NCBI RefSeq assembly: GCF_008386635.1
Contig: NZ_VUOE01000002.1
Span: 881,848-945,847, forward strand
Direction: 5' to 3'
From: Maribacter flavus
GTDB lineage: Bacteria; Bacteroidota; Bacteroidia; Flavobacteriales; Flavobacteriaceae
DNA length: 64,000 nt
The notes below the pieces were generated by a model. That model searched no databases and had not been told where the DNA came from. It saw only the letters and a program-made list of their open reading frames with translations. The position numbers were made by a program, and so were the translations under genes. Positions 18,191 to 27,060 of this stretch are shown in pieces (position 1 is the stretch's first letter; each line of letters opens with the position of its first letter).

Positions 18191-18287
18191 ATGAAACCCT
18201 CATCGAGGGATTTGAGTGATTAACTAAATTCCTCTTCCAAAGGAGGCAATTAAGAATCAATATGTCGCATTTAATTTAAACGTATGA
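18191..18287 (+). repeat. Dispersed intergenic element, copy A
   Basis: About 97 bases that align with 44126-44223: shared blocks are ATGAAACCC, AGGGATTTG, TTAAGAATCAA and TTAAAC.TATGA in the same order and nearly the same spacing (35 and 36 bases between the second and third blocks). A short hairpin CCCTC-ATC-GAGGG lies at the left end. The right end reaches the start of the M28 peptidase gene. Confidence 0.6.
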
Positions 18288-19843
18288 GAAAATTAGTTTG
18301 GTTGGTGGCGGGCCTTTTGGCCGCATGTAATTCCTCACAGAAGACAGTAAGCACGGAAACCATTTCAAAAGGACCCGTCGACCCTAAAGTCTATGCGGAA
18401 ACCATTACAGAAATTGAATTGAAGGAGCATTTGTACATTTACGCTTCCGATGAATTTGAAGGCCGGGAAACCGGACAACCCGGACAAAAAAAGGCCATTG
18501 AATATCTAAAGGCGGAATATGAAAATTTGGAGATTCCTCCCGCCCAGTCCAATGGCGATTACTTTCAGAAAGTACCCATTGAAATCAGCCAAATCCCCGT
18601 TGGCAAGTTAAGCATCGACACTTCCGATTATCTTTTGGGCGAGCACGTACTTACCTTTTCAAAAGCCCAATCCGGGGACAATGAAATTGTATATGTAGGA
18701 TACGGTATCGAGGAAGAAAATTATTCAGATTTCCAGGGAATGGACATCGCCGGCAAGTTGGTATTGATGAAAACCGGGGAGCCCATGAACTCGGACGGTA
18801 CGTACACGATTTCCGGTACCTCTGAAAAATCGATTTGGAGCAATATGTCGGAATCACTTGGAAAACGCTTCGAATTGGCCGAAGACAAGGGAGCTATTGG
18901 CGTACTTTACTACGATGCCGATAATTACCCAAGATTTAAAAGTCGGTTCGACTATATGCGAAACAGTAATAGTGGCAGAATGAGCCTTAAGGACCTACAG
19001 GAAAATGACTTTTCAAGTCTGTTTATTGATGGTACGTTGGCAAAAGCGATTTTACCATCTATAGAAACAGACCATAAGCCCAAGGAATTGGACTCAAAAG
19101 CAACATTGGCATTTGAAAGTTCCAACGAGGAGGTAGATTCGGAGAACGTAGTGGCATTTATACAGGGAAGCAAGAAACCCAATGAATATATTATCATTTC
19201 ATCGCATTTGGACCATATAGGAATTACCGATGAGGGCGAGATCAACAATGGCGCGGACGATGACGGGTCTGGAACCGTGGCGCTTTTGGAAATTGCGGAA
19301 GCCTTTAAAAAAGCTCAGGAAGACGGAAATGGACCGAGTAGGTCTGTGGTCTTCTTGCACGTGACCGGAGAAGAAAAGGGCCTTTTGGGTTCTGAATATT
19401 ACACCGATGTAGAGCCCATTTTTCCCCTAGGCCAGACAGTTGCGAATTTGAACATTGACATGGTGGGAAGAATAGACCCTAAGCGGGATGGGGATAGAAA
19501 TTATATCTACCTCATTGGTTCCGATAAATTGAGTACGGAACTACATGAGCTTTCCGAGGAAGTGAATTCCAAATACACCCAATTGGAATTGGATTATACC
19601 TATAACGATGAAAACGACCCCAATCGATTTTATTACCGAAGCGATCACTACAATTTTGCCAAAAACAACATTCCCATAATTTTCTATTTTAACGGAACAC
19701 ATGACGATTATCACAGGCCTAGTGACACTCCGGACAAAATAAACTATGATTTATTGGAGAACAGAACCCGACTGATTTTCTATACGGCATGGGAATTGGC
19801 AAACAGGGCCAATCCCGTTGTTGTCGATAAGGCTTCAGATTAA
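18284..19843 (+). CDS. M28-family zinc aminopeptidase, lipoprotein
   Basis: 519 residues; lipobox LLAAC (Cys15). A PA-type insert spans about 130-290. The di-zinc site is seen in order: SSHLDHIG (His and Asp), NGADDDGSG (bridging Asp), VTGEEKGLLGS (catalytic Glu and ligand Glu), NIDMVGR (Asp) and the final His in THDDYHRPSDTPDKI. M28 enzymes cleave N-terminal residues from peptides. Probably faces the periplasm or surface. The start ATG sits at the right edge of a dispersed repeat; a strong terminator follows the stop. Confidence 0.92.
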   Translation: MRKLVWLVAGLLAACNSSQKTVSTETISKGPVDPKVYAETITEIELKEHLYIYASDEFEGRETGQPGQKKAIEYLKAEYENLEIPPAQSNGDYFQKVPIEISQIPVGKLSIDTSDYLLGEHVLTFSKAQSGDNEIVYVGYGIEEENYSDFQGMDIAGKLVLMKTGEPMNSDGTYTISGTSEKSIWSNMSESLGKRFELAEDKGAIGVLYYDADNYPRFKSRFDYMRNSNSGRMSLKDLQENDFSSLFIDGTLAKAILPSIETDHKPKELDSKATLAFESSNEEVDSENVVAFIQGSKKPNEYIIISSHLDHIGITDEGEINNGADDDGSGTVALLEIAEAFKKAQEDGNGPSRSVVFLHVTGEEKGLLGSEYYTDVEPIFPLGQTVANLNIDMVGRIDPKRDGDRNYIYLIGSDKLSTELHELSEEVNSKYTQLELDYTYNDENDPNRFYYRSDHYNFAKNNIPIIFYFNGTHDDYHRPSDTPDKINYDLLENRTRLIFYTAWELANRANPVVVDKASD

Positions 19844-19863
19844 GGAAGTTTAAGATTTAAGTT

Positions 19864-19893
19864 AAAGGCCGATAGTTATTATCGGCCTTTTTC
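19864..19893 (+). terminator. Rho-independent terminator of the M28 peptidase gene
   Basis: An 11-bp perfect stem AAAGGCCGATA (19864-19874) with TATCGGCCTTT (19880-19890), a 5-base loop and a T-run, 21 bases after the stop. Confidence 0.92.
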
Positions 19894-19911
19894 TTTTAAA
19901 AAGTAAAGACT

Positions 19912-20291
19912 GGAATCTGGGCATTCCTTGCTCTACACAGGCTTCTTACCCTACATTCAGGATACAAAAAAGCCCCGGACGTATCATGTACAGGGCGAGT
20001 TTAAAATGCTTTTTGGGTGGAAGACCGGGTTCACCTCGGCCGGAATCAATGGATTCCTTGCTCGGCACAGGCTTCTCACCCTACATTCAGGATACAAAAA
20101 GCCCCGGACATATCATGTACAGGGCGAGTTTAAAATGCTTTTTGGGTGGAAGACCGGGTTCACCTCAGCCGGAATCAATGGATTCCTTGCTCGGCACAGG
20201 CTTCTCACCCTACATTCAGGATACAAAAAAGCCCCGGACATATCATGTACAGGGCGAGTTTAAAATGCTTTTTGGGTGGAAGACCGGGTTC
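19912..20291 (-). repeat. Tandem ~130-bp terminal repeats of tRNA-His
   Basis: Nearly three tandem units, period 129-130 bp, read on the minus strand downstream of tRNA-His. Every unit holds the last 18 bases of the tRNA region (plus 20274-20291 in the gene, repeated at 20144-20161 and 20015-20032), the same trailer, the same terminator hairpin (20225-20255, 20096-20125, 19966-19996) and a spacer with the inverted repeat GGAATC-cattg-type-GATTCC. Units differ by only a few bases outside the first, which is a little more diverged. The leftmost copy lacks a tRNA-end beyond 19912. Confidence 0.9.
20225..20255 (-). terminator. tRNA-His terminator (first of three repeated copies)
   Basis: On the minus strand GCCCTG pairs with CGGGGC (one G-U), an inner ACAT/ATGT stem closes on GAT, and six T follow. 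It starts 19 bases after the tRNA 3' end. Confidence 0.8.
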
Positions 20292-20349
20292 GAACCGGCG
20301 ACCTCTGGAACCACAATCCAGCGCTCTAACCAGCTGAGCTACAACCACC
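20275..20349 (-). tRNA. tRNA-His (GTG)
   Basis: Full cloverleaf on the minus strand: D-arm GCTC/GAGC, anticodon stem CTGGA/TCCAG with loop TTGTGGT (anticodon GTG) and T-arm GCCGG-TTCGAAC-CCGGT. The extra G at -1 (20349) faces C73, the histidine identity pair. CCA is not encoded. In the acceptor stem, positions 5-68 and 6-67 read as U-U, which is odd (GTGGTTG against CTTCCAC). Confidence 0.95.
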
Positions 20350-20364
20350 ATTTATAAGCGGTGG

Positions 20365-20395
20365 CAAAGGTAATTTTTTTTCTTCTACTTATCAA
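20365..20395 (-). promoter_or_regulatory. tRNA-His promoter
   Basis: Minus-strand TTG (plus 20393-20395), 20-base spacer and TACCTTTG (plus 20365-20372): a good match to the Bacteroidota TTG-N(17-23)-TAnnTTTG promoter, 16 bases before the tRNA. Confidence 0.75.
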
Positions 20396-20675
20396 AAGAA
20401 AAACTACTTTAAAATATTGTTGATCGTACAAAAAGATTAAGTTATACTAATACTATCAAGTTTTAATTCAACCATCAATAACTTGTGCACTAGTGTAGGA
20501 GAAATTGACAAATAAATACGATGGTGAATTTACTTTCTAACTGATTTTTACATAGTGACAGTAATCAAAAGCCAATCTATTACAAACTCTATATACGTTC
20601 AAGAATAAAATAAAAGTAAAATTTTAGTATTTTTCGTTCACACACGTATCAAAAACCATTTAACTATTAAACAGG
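20396..20675. other. AT-rich intergenic stretch
   Basis: Between the divergent tRNA-His and first histidine kinase. No gene, tRNA or clear hairpin seen; it must contain the promoter of the kinase gene but no convincing TAnnTTTG box was found. Confidence 0.5.
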
Positions 20676-22640
20676 ATGAAAAGTTCAAAAATGCTTAAAA
20701 CTACATTTCTGTTCCTATTTATTTCCATAGCCGTATACTCACAAAAGATACCTTCCATACTTAAGGACACGATTTATATTTTGGAGCTCAACAAACGAGC
20801 GGAAGAACTGCGCTATAGAAAATCTGATTCCATTCAAATAATCGCCTTACAGGCTTTGGAGCTAAGCAAGGAAATCAACTATGAAAGAGGTGTATTGTAT
20901 TCCACATACAATCTGGCCAGCTACGAGTTGTATCAAGGAAACAGCAAGAAATCCTTGGAAATAAATTTAAGAATTTCAAACCATCCAAGCTTGTCCAAAT
21001 ACCCAGATTTGGGCATAAAAATATATAATGATATTGCCCAAGCCCACTTCATACAATCAGATCATCCAAAGGCCTTTCAAAACTTCCTCATGGCCAATTA
21101 TTTGGCTGAAAAAACCAAAAATTTAAACGAATTGGTTCGTATTAACAACAATTTGGGAACAATGTTCCTTTTATTGGGAGATTATAACGAATCAATGCTT
21201 TATTATGACGCTGCAAGAAAAGTTATCGATCAAGAGACGCCAGTTCACATCCATGGTATTATTCTATCAAATCTTGGCTATCTGAATATGCGGAAAAATA
21301 ATTTGGATAAAGCAAAGGATTATTTAAAGCAAGGTCTTGAACTTGCAAAAAAAACCAACTTTTCAACAATCATTGCGTTCAATTATCTGACTACCGGTGA
21401 AGTATTTAGTTTAAATAAGGAATATGACAAAGCATTGGAATTTTATGAAAAAGCCGAAAAGGAATATCAGAAAAGTGGGGATAAAAAAGGTATTTCGGAT
21501 TTATATTTTGGATTTGCATCAGTTCATTACGAACTAGGTAATTATACCCTTTCGAAGGAATTTGCCCTTAAAAGCCTAGACTTATACAAATCCTTTAAAT
21601 TAAGATCTGGCCTGGAAAAGTGTTCTCGCATACTCTATAAGTTGGCAAAGTATGAAAGTGATTTTGAAGACTCCCTTAAATATTTGGAAAGTGCCGAAGC
21701 CTACTCTGACTCCATTTCCAAAGAACAAAATAAGACCAATCTCTCCATGCTAAAGGCAAAGTTGGCCTTTGAGGAGGAAAGGACAAGACTTGAAGAAACC
21801 AATCTGGCCACTATAAATACTCAAAAAAAATACATAGGTTGGTCATTGGTATCACTAATATTGGCAATAGTCGTTATTTTTTTTATTCAGAAATCCAGTA
21901 AAAAAAGAAAAAAACTAAATACCATTCTTGCCGACAACGAGCGAGAATTACACCTAACAAATCAAACAAAAGATAAATTGTTTTCCATTGTGGGTCATGA
22001 TCTTAGAGGCCCTATCATATCGTTGAAGGGTTTGTTGGATGTCTCCCTAAATGAAGAAAATGGTGAAAGTCAGTTCAGGAGATTTGGACCTAAATTACAG
22101 AAGGACCTTGAACATATTCATTTTACTTTGGACAACCTTTTGAATTGGGGTCAAACACAAATGAAGGGATCAAGTATGGTACCAAGAAATCTTCTAGCAC
22201 GAAATGAAGTCGAAGATATCTCCAAGATTTTTAATGAAAATCTAAAAAACAAAAGAATTAAACTTATCAACTCTATACCAGATAATTTATGTGCCAAAAT
22301 GGATTTGAACCATTTTGAAATTGTCTTTAGAAATTTAATAAGCAATGCAATTAAATTTTCACATGAAGGCGGAAAAATTTTAATTGATGGAGAAATATCA
22401 AAAGACAAGGTGTTGATTAAAGTTAAGGATAACGGTGTTGGCATTAGCGAAGACGATATTAAAAAGATATGGGACTACAAGGAACATTTATCAACCTTTG
22501 GTACGAACGACGAAAAAGGTACTGGTCTTGGCCTGATGCTTTGCAAAGAAATGGTCGAAAAAAATAACGGTGATATTTGGGTGGAAAGTGTAATAAATAA
22601 GGGCACAACTTTCAAAGTAAGTTTGCGGCCCTGTACTTAA
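20676..22640 (+). CDS. TPR-containing sensor histidine kinase (first of two)
   Basis: 654 residues. Signal peptide (ends VYSQ), then tetratricopeptide repeats to about residue 370, a short coiled coil, one membrane helix (~383-403) and a cytoplasmic kinase. H-box FSIVGHDLRGP places the phosphorylated His at 441; N-box NLISNAIKFS, G1 VKDNGVGIS and G2 GTGLGLMLCKEM form the ATPase. The exported TPR part probably senses a periplasmic protein or peptide. There is no receiver domain and no response regulator gene nearby, so the partner is elsewhere. The following gene is a paralogue of the same layout. Confidence 0.93.
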   Translation: MKSSKMLKTTFLFLFISIAVYSQKIPSILKDTIYILELNKRAEELRYRKSDSIQIIALQALELSKEINYERGVLYSTYNLASYELYQGNSKKSLEINLRISNHPSLSKYPDLGIKIYNDIAQAHFIQSDHPKAFQNFLMANYLAEKTKNLNELVRINNNLGTMFLLLGDYNESMLYYDAARKVIDQETPVHIHGIILSNLGYLNMRKNNLDKAKDYLKQGLELAKKTNFSTIIAFNYLTTGEVFSLNKEYDKALEFYEKAEKEYQKSGDKKGISDLYFGFASVHYELGNYTLSKEFALKSLDLYKSFKLRSGLEKCSRILYKLAKYESDFEDSLKYLESAEAYSDSISKEQNKTNLSMLKAKLAFEEERTRLEETNLATINTQKKYIGWSLVSLILAIVVIFFIQKSSKKRKKLNTILADNERELHLTNQTKDKLFSIVGHDLRGPIISLKGLLDVSLNEENGESQFRRFGPKLQKDLEHIHFTLDNLLNWGQTQMKGSSMVPRNLLARNEVEDISKIFNENLKNKRIKLINSIPDNLCAKMDLNHFEIVFRNLISNAIKFSHEGGKILIDGEISKDKVLIKVKDNGVGISEDDIKKIWDYKEHLSTFGTNDEKGTGLGLMLCKEMVEKNNGDIWVESVINKGTTFKVSLRPCT

Positions 22641-22837
22641 TCACCTAAAATATCCAACTTTAGGATGCATTTTCGTTTTATCTTTAAAGGCTTTACTTTA
22701 TTAGTAATATAAATAATATTTGGTTGTAGAAATTTCAAACTATCGACGAATTACATAAATTCAAGATAAAACACACAAAAATTGATAGTTCACAACAAAA
22801 AATGAGACATGTGCTAAAGGCATTGTAAATTCACATT

Positions 22838-24937
22838 TTGTATGAGCAAATTCAGGTGATTTCTAAATTTAAAACCTTTAAGAACTACGACAGCAAAGCC
22901 TTTTATGTAAGAGGAGTGCTTCTACTATTTATTTTCTTTACTTATGGTGCGCCTGCCCAAATGTCTTACAAGGATTCCCTATTGATTGAAATTTCAAAGT
23001 ATCAAAACTCCTCCAAAGAAAATACTGAGTATGTAGAATTGTTATTGGAATTAGGTCTAGAGCAGCGGTATTTCAATCTGGACAGCCTTAAATCACTATC
23101 GGAGGAAGGGCTTAAAATAAGTGAGAAAATAGGCTATGAAATCGGTAAGGCAAATGCTTACCTAGGTTTAGGAACATTTTATTCAGACAAGGGCAAATAT
23201 GATGAGTCCTTGGGCAATTTGCAAAAGGCCTTGGATATCAGTTTTGTTGAAAAGGACGATACCTTACGCTTAACAATTCTCAATACCATAGGCGAACAAT
23301 TTGACTATAGGGGTGATTATGACCTTGCCCTAAGCAAATACCTTGAATGTATTGAACTGGCAGAATATCTTGAAAATCAAAAGATGTTATCCATAATCAA
23401 CGAAAATATTGCCAACCTCTATATTTCCCAAAAGGATTTTGAAGAAGGTATGTTCTATTATGAAAAGGTCAAAAAAATCAACGAAAAAATAGGAGATGCA
23501 ATCATCATGGCTGAAACCATGAGCAATATGGCCTCGGCCTATGCCGATATGGGAAAATTGGAACTTGCCATGTTCAATATAAATAGTGCCATAAAAACCT
23601 TTGAGGATAACAGAATCAGGGATTGGCTCGCCTATGCATACCAGGTAAAAGGTAAAGTGTACTTAAAACAGCAGAAGAATAAATGGGCCTTATATTGGTA
23701 TGCTCAAAGTGAAATCCTTCACGATAGGTTAGACGATTTAAGGGAGGAAATACAGCTTTTGACGGGAATGGCAAAAGCGCATCTGAAATTGGGAAATGAT
23801 AGTATATCAACAATATATGCACAGCAGGCTTACGACCATTCCTTAAATCTGGATGTTTTATCAGGAATAGAGGAAGGTGCTGAATTATTGTATGAAATAT
23901 ACAAGAATAAAGGTGACTATAAAATGGCCCTAGAGTACCATGAAATTTTCAATGAGGTGTCCGGAAAAATTTCCAGAAAGGAAAGTAAAAAGGGACTTAC
24001 GATGTTAAAAACCAAAATAGCGTATGAGAGGCAGAAGGAGCAGTTAATCCTTGAAAATAAGGAGGCGTTGGCCAAACAGAAAAAATATGTATATGCCACC
24101 TTAATTGTTTTAATAATATTCTTGTTCATAACAGCCCTAATTAAACGTAATGCTAAAATTCAGAAGGAGTTGAATAAGGAACTTATTTTAAAACAAGAAG
24201 ATTTAGAAAGAAAAGAAAAGTATTTGTACGAGGTCGACCAGACCAAGAACAAGCTTTTTTCAATCATTGGTCATGACCTCAGAGGCCCCATTGGAGCTTT
24301 CCAAGGGCTGATCAAATTGTTTAAGGAAGGTGACATGTCCAAGGAAGAGTTTTTAGGCTTTGTACCCAAATTGAAATCGGATATAGATAATATCGCCTTT
24401 ACGCTCAATAATTTACTTTCTTGGGGACAAACCCAAATGAATGGGGCCCAGACGAAACCTGGAATCACGGCCATAGAAAGTATAGTTAACGAAAATATAG
24501 CCTTGCTTTCAGAAGTAGCAAACAATAAATCCATAAGGCTTATCAACAGAATAGAGTCCAACACACTGACTTGGTGCGATAGTGACCAAATTGATATTGT
24601 GATCCGAAACTTGATAAGCAATGCCTTGAAATTCACTCCTAAGGACGGTATGGTAACCATAAGCGCAGCCGAAAAAGCCAGACACTGGGAAATTGTTGTA
24701 CGCGATAATGGTGTAGGTATGAGCAAGGAAACCATTGGAAAAATATTTGACCAGTCCAACTCACATTCCACTTACGGCACCAATGATGAAAAAGGTACCG
24801 GACTCGGATTGTCACTTTGCAAGGAAATGGTTGAAAAAAATCATGGCAACATTTGGGTGGATAGTTCCATCCACAAAGGATCCAGCTTTTACTTCTCCAT
24901 ACCAAAAGCAAAAAAAGAGTACAAGAAAACGGCCTAA
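22838..24937 (+). CDS. TPR-containing sensor histidine kinase (second of two)
   Basis: 699 residues from TTG 22838, the first possible start after an in-frame TAA four codons upstream; a GTG around 22915 just before the hydrophobic signal VLLLFIFFTYG is an alternative. Layout equals the previous gene: signal, TPRs (to ~390), coiled coil, membrane helix (~415-433), H-box FSIIGHDLRGP (His479), N-box NLISNALKF, G1 RDNGVGMS and G2 GTGLGLSLCKEM. A tandem duplication that has diverged. The 197-base gap suggests separate promoters. Stop overlaps the convergent bshB1 by 4 bases (CTAA). Confidence 0.92.
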   Translation: MYEQIQVISKFKTFKNYDSKAFYVRGVLLLFIFFTYGAPAQMSYKDSLLIEISKYQNSSKENTEYVELLLELGLEQRYFNLDSLKSLSEEGLKISEKIGYEIGKANAYLGLGTFYSDKGKYDESLGNLQKALDISFVEKDDTLRLTILNTIGEQFDYRGDYDLALSKYLECIELAEYLENQKMLSIINENIANLYISQKDFEEGMFYYEKVKKINEKIGDAIIMAETMSNMASAYADMGKLELAMFNINSAIKTFEDNRIRDWLAYAYQVKGKVYLKQQKNKWALYWYAQSEILHDRLDDLREEIQLLTGMAKAHLKLGNDSISTIYAQQAYDHSLNLDVLSGIEEGAELLYEIYKNKGDYKMALEYHEIFNEVSGKISRKESKKGLTMLKTKIAYERQKEQLILENKEALAKQKKYVYATLIVLIIFLFITALIKRNAKIQKELNKELILKQEDLERKEKYLYEVDQTKNKLFSIIGHDLRGPIGAFQGLIKLFKEGDMSKEEFLGFVPKLKSDIDNIAFTLNNLLSWGQTQMNGAQTKPGITAIESIVNENIALLSEVANNKSIRLINRIESNTLTWCDSDQIDIVIRNLISNALKFTPKDGMVTISAAEKARHWEIVVRDNGVGMSKETIGKIFDQSNSHSTYGTNDEKGTGLGLSLCKEMVEKNHGNIWVDSSIHKGSSFYFSIPKAKKEYKKTA

Positions 24938-25650
24938 ATCAAGGAATCAAGGGAGTCTACGGCCATCATACGCTCTACCGTAAAACCTTCGGCATAATCC
25001 ACCCCTATCAATCTCCCCAAATCCTGAGCCCTATATTTAACACTTTCAATAAAAGTTTTACTACTGATGGGCGTCTCCGGCTCTTTGCTCTTTGGGTCAT
25101 GGAACTGGGAGGAATACGCCAAAATGGCTTCTGTTTTCTTTTCCATGAACTGGCTTATATCCACCGCAAAATCAGGGGTTAGGTTTTTCCATTGGATATA
25201 ATGATATACCAATTTTGGTCGCCACTTTTCCTGGGCCTTACCATTAAGAAGGGTCTCGATTTTTAAAAGCCCGCTTAAAAAGCAGGCATGGCTCACCAAT
25301 TCGCTTCCCTTAGCATGGTCAATATGTCTGTCATTTACGGCATTGCATAGGACTATTTCAGGCCTGTACTTCCTGATCATTTTAATGACCTCCAATTGAT
25401 GTGCCTCGTCATTTATAAAGAAACCGTCCCTAAAACCAAGGTTCTCCCGGACTGAAACACCCAGAATGTTTTTTGCATCTTCCGCTTCCTTGTCTCTAAT
25501 TTCCGCGGTACCCCGAGTTCCCAACTCACCTCGGGTCAAATCCACAATGCCTACCTTTTTGCCTTTGGAGACTTCCTTGGCTATGGTCCCGGCCGCACCA
25601 AGTTCGGCATCGTCTGGATGCGCCCCAAATACCAAAATATCTAATTTCAT
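24934..25650 (-). CDS. bshB1: Bacillithiol biosynthesis deacetylase BshB1
   Basis: Removes the acetyl group from GlcNAc-malate, the second step to bacillithiol, the low-molecular-weight thiol of many Bacteroidota. 238 residues, the usual BshB1 length. Zinc site of the PIG-L/LmbE family: AHPDDAELG (His-Pro-Asp-Asp) near residue 11 and DRHIDHAKGSE near 107; LTRGELGTRG follows the pattern seen in BshB1. It lies 31 bases after the trans-sulfuration gene on the same strand, which could supply the cysteine later joined to the product. Confidence 0.92.
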   Translation of the reverse strand: MKLDILVFGAHPDDAELGAAGTIAKEVSKGKKVGIVDLTRGELGTRGTAEIRDKEAEDAKNILGVSVRENLGFRDGFFINDEAHQLEVIKMIRKYRPEIVLCNAVNDRHIDHAKGSELVSHACFLSGLLKIETLLNGKAQEKWRPKLVYHYIQWKNLTPDFAVDISQFMEKKTEAILAYSSQFHDPKSKEPETPISSKTFIESVKYRAQDLGRLIGVDYAEGFTVERMMAVDSLDSLI

Positions 25651-25681
25651 TTATAAGTGCCTTTTTGGATTTTTAAAAATA

Positions 25682-26854
25682 TCAAACGGTCGTTTTAGTC
25701 TCTTTCTTGACTTTTTTAATGGCATATTCAATATCCGCAATTAGATCTTCCGGCTCCTCGATTCCTACTGAAAATCGAATCAACCCATCCTTGATGCCTT
25801 GTTCTGCCCTTACTTCGGCACTCATCAGGGCATGGCTCGTCTGGGTTGGTGAAAGTACCGTACTTTCCACACCTGCCAAACTCATGGAGGATTTGATCAT
25901 TTTTAGGGATTTCTGAAAAAGCGAGGCATCCAAATAGGGCTTCAATTCAAAAGAAAGCATTCCCCCAAAGCCTTTCATTTGCCGCTTGGCAAGTTCATGG
26001 TCCTTATGGATGGTCAACCCGGGATAATACACTGCATCAATATCAACATGGGCTTCTAGATACTGGGCCATTGCCAAAGCATTTTCGTTTTGGGCTCGGA
26101 CCCTGAGCCCCATCGTCTTTATACTTCTTTCCAACAACCAAACCGTGTAATCACTAAGGCTACCTCCAAAGTTTTTGGCCAAATGGAATATGCGATGCAT
26201 ATGTTCCTTGGTAGAGGCTACGGCACCCGCACAGATATCCGAATGACCGCCCATGTATTTGGTGGCACTATGAATGACCACGTCGATGCCAAAATCTATC
26301 GGATTTTGGTTCACCGGACTGGCAAATGTATTATCGATCATGGAAACGATGCCATGTTTTTTCGCTATGGCGGCCACACCTTCCATATCGGTTATTGTCA
26401 ACAAGGGATTCGAGGGTGTTTCTATATAAAGCACCTTGGTGTTTTCCCTAATTTCGTTCTCAAAATCCTTAGGCTCCCATCCTTTTGTAAAGGAATAGGA
26501 AATACCATATTTATCGAACTCTTCGGTCACCAAATTATAAGTGCCCCCATATAAGGTCTGTTGTAAAACAATGTGGTCCCCTGCCCTAAGGAATGCCAAG
26601 AGGGCCGTACTTACCGCGGCCATTCCGCTTCCAAATATCAAGGCCGACTCCGCATGTTCCAATGCGGCGATTTTTTTACAAAGACCTTCTTGGTTGGGGG
26701 TATTGAAATACCTTGGGTATCGCTTAACATCTACATCATCAAACGCATACGAAGTACTCATATACAAGGGGGAAACCGCGCCTTTATATTTGGTATCCTC
26801 CAATTCTCCCACGTGTGTACAAATTGTATTCAAGCCTTTACCTTTATTGTCCAT
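25682..26854 (-). CDS. Trans-sulfuration PLP enzyme (cystathionine gamma-lyase/synthase type)
   Basis: 390 residues, Cys/Met metabolism PLP family. The PLP-binding Lys is in SATKYMGGHSD, with FGSGMAAVSTALLA near 75, YIETPSNPLL and DNTFASP as further family marks. The family includes cystathionine gamma-synthase, beta- and gamma-lyases and O-acetylhomoserine sulfhydrylase; the exact reaction cannot be settled from motifs alone. Same operon as bshB1, which favours a role in cysteine supply. Confidence 0.88.
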   Translation of the reverse strand: MDNKGKGLNTICTHVGELEDTKYKGAVSPLYMSTSYAFDDVDVKRYPRYFNTPNQEGLCKKIAALEHAESALIFGSGMAAVSTALLAFLRAGDHIVLQQTLYGGTYNLVTEEFDKYGISYSFTKGWEPKDFENEIRENTKVLYIETPSNPLLTITDMEGVAAIAKKHGIVSMIDNTFASPVNQNPIDFGIDVVIHSATKYMGGHSDICAGAVASTKEHMHRIFHLAKNFGGSLSDYTVWLLERSIKTMGLRVRAQNENALAMAQYLEAHVDIDAVYYPGLTIHKDHELAKRQMKGFGGMLSFELKPYLDASLFQKSLKMIKSSMSLAGVESTVLSPTQTSHALMSAEVRAEQGIKDGLIRFSVGIEEPEDLIADIEYAIKKVKKETKTTV

Positions 26855-27060
26855 TGTTCCAAGTTTAATGAATTGCTAAAGTTACGAAATGAAGGTGAAT
26901 CTTACTCGATGCAATTTACGCTCTTACTCAAGATCAAAACTACTCCCTGCTATACTTCAAGCAAACATTGGCCGACAAAATTTGGTTCGATCTTTTTAAA
27001 TACCTTTCAACCAAAGATAAAATCCGCTAATTTTCTACAATGATCCATCAGCTTTACTTT

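Noticed and set aside
19912-20291. CRISPR array
   Set aside because: Units are ~130 bp, tandem and without unique spacers of CRISPR length; no cas genes.
19928-20357. Open frames across the repeats (peptides such as GWKTGFEPATSG)
   Set aside because: They are translations of the tandem tRNA-end units and of the tRNA itself; no independent coding evidence.
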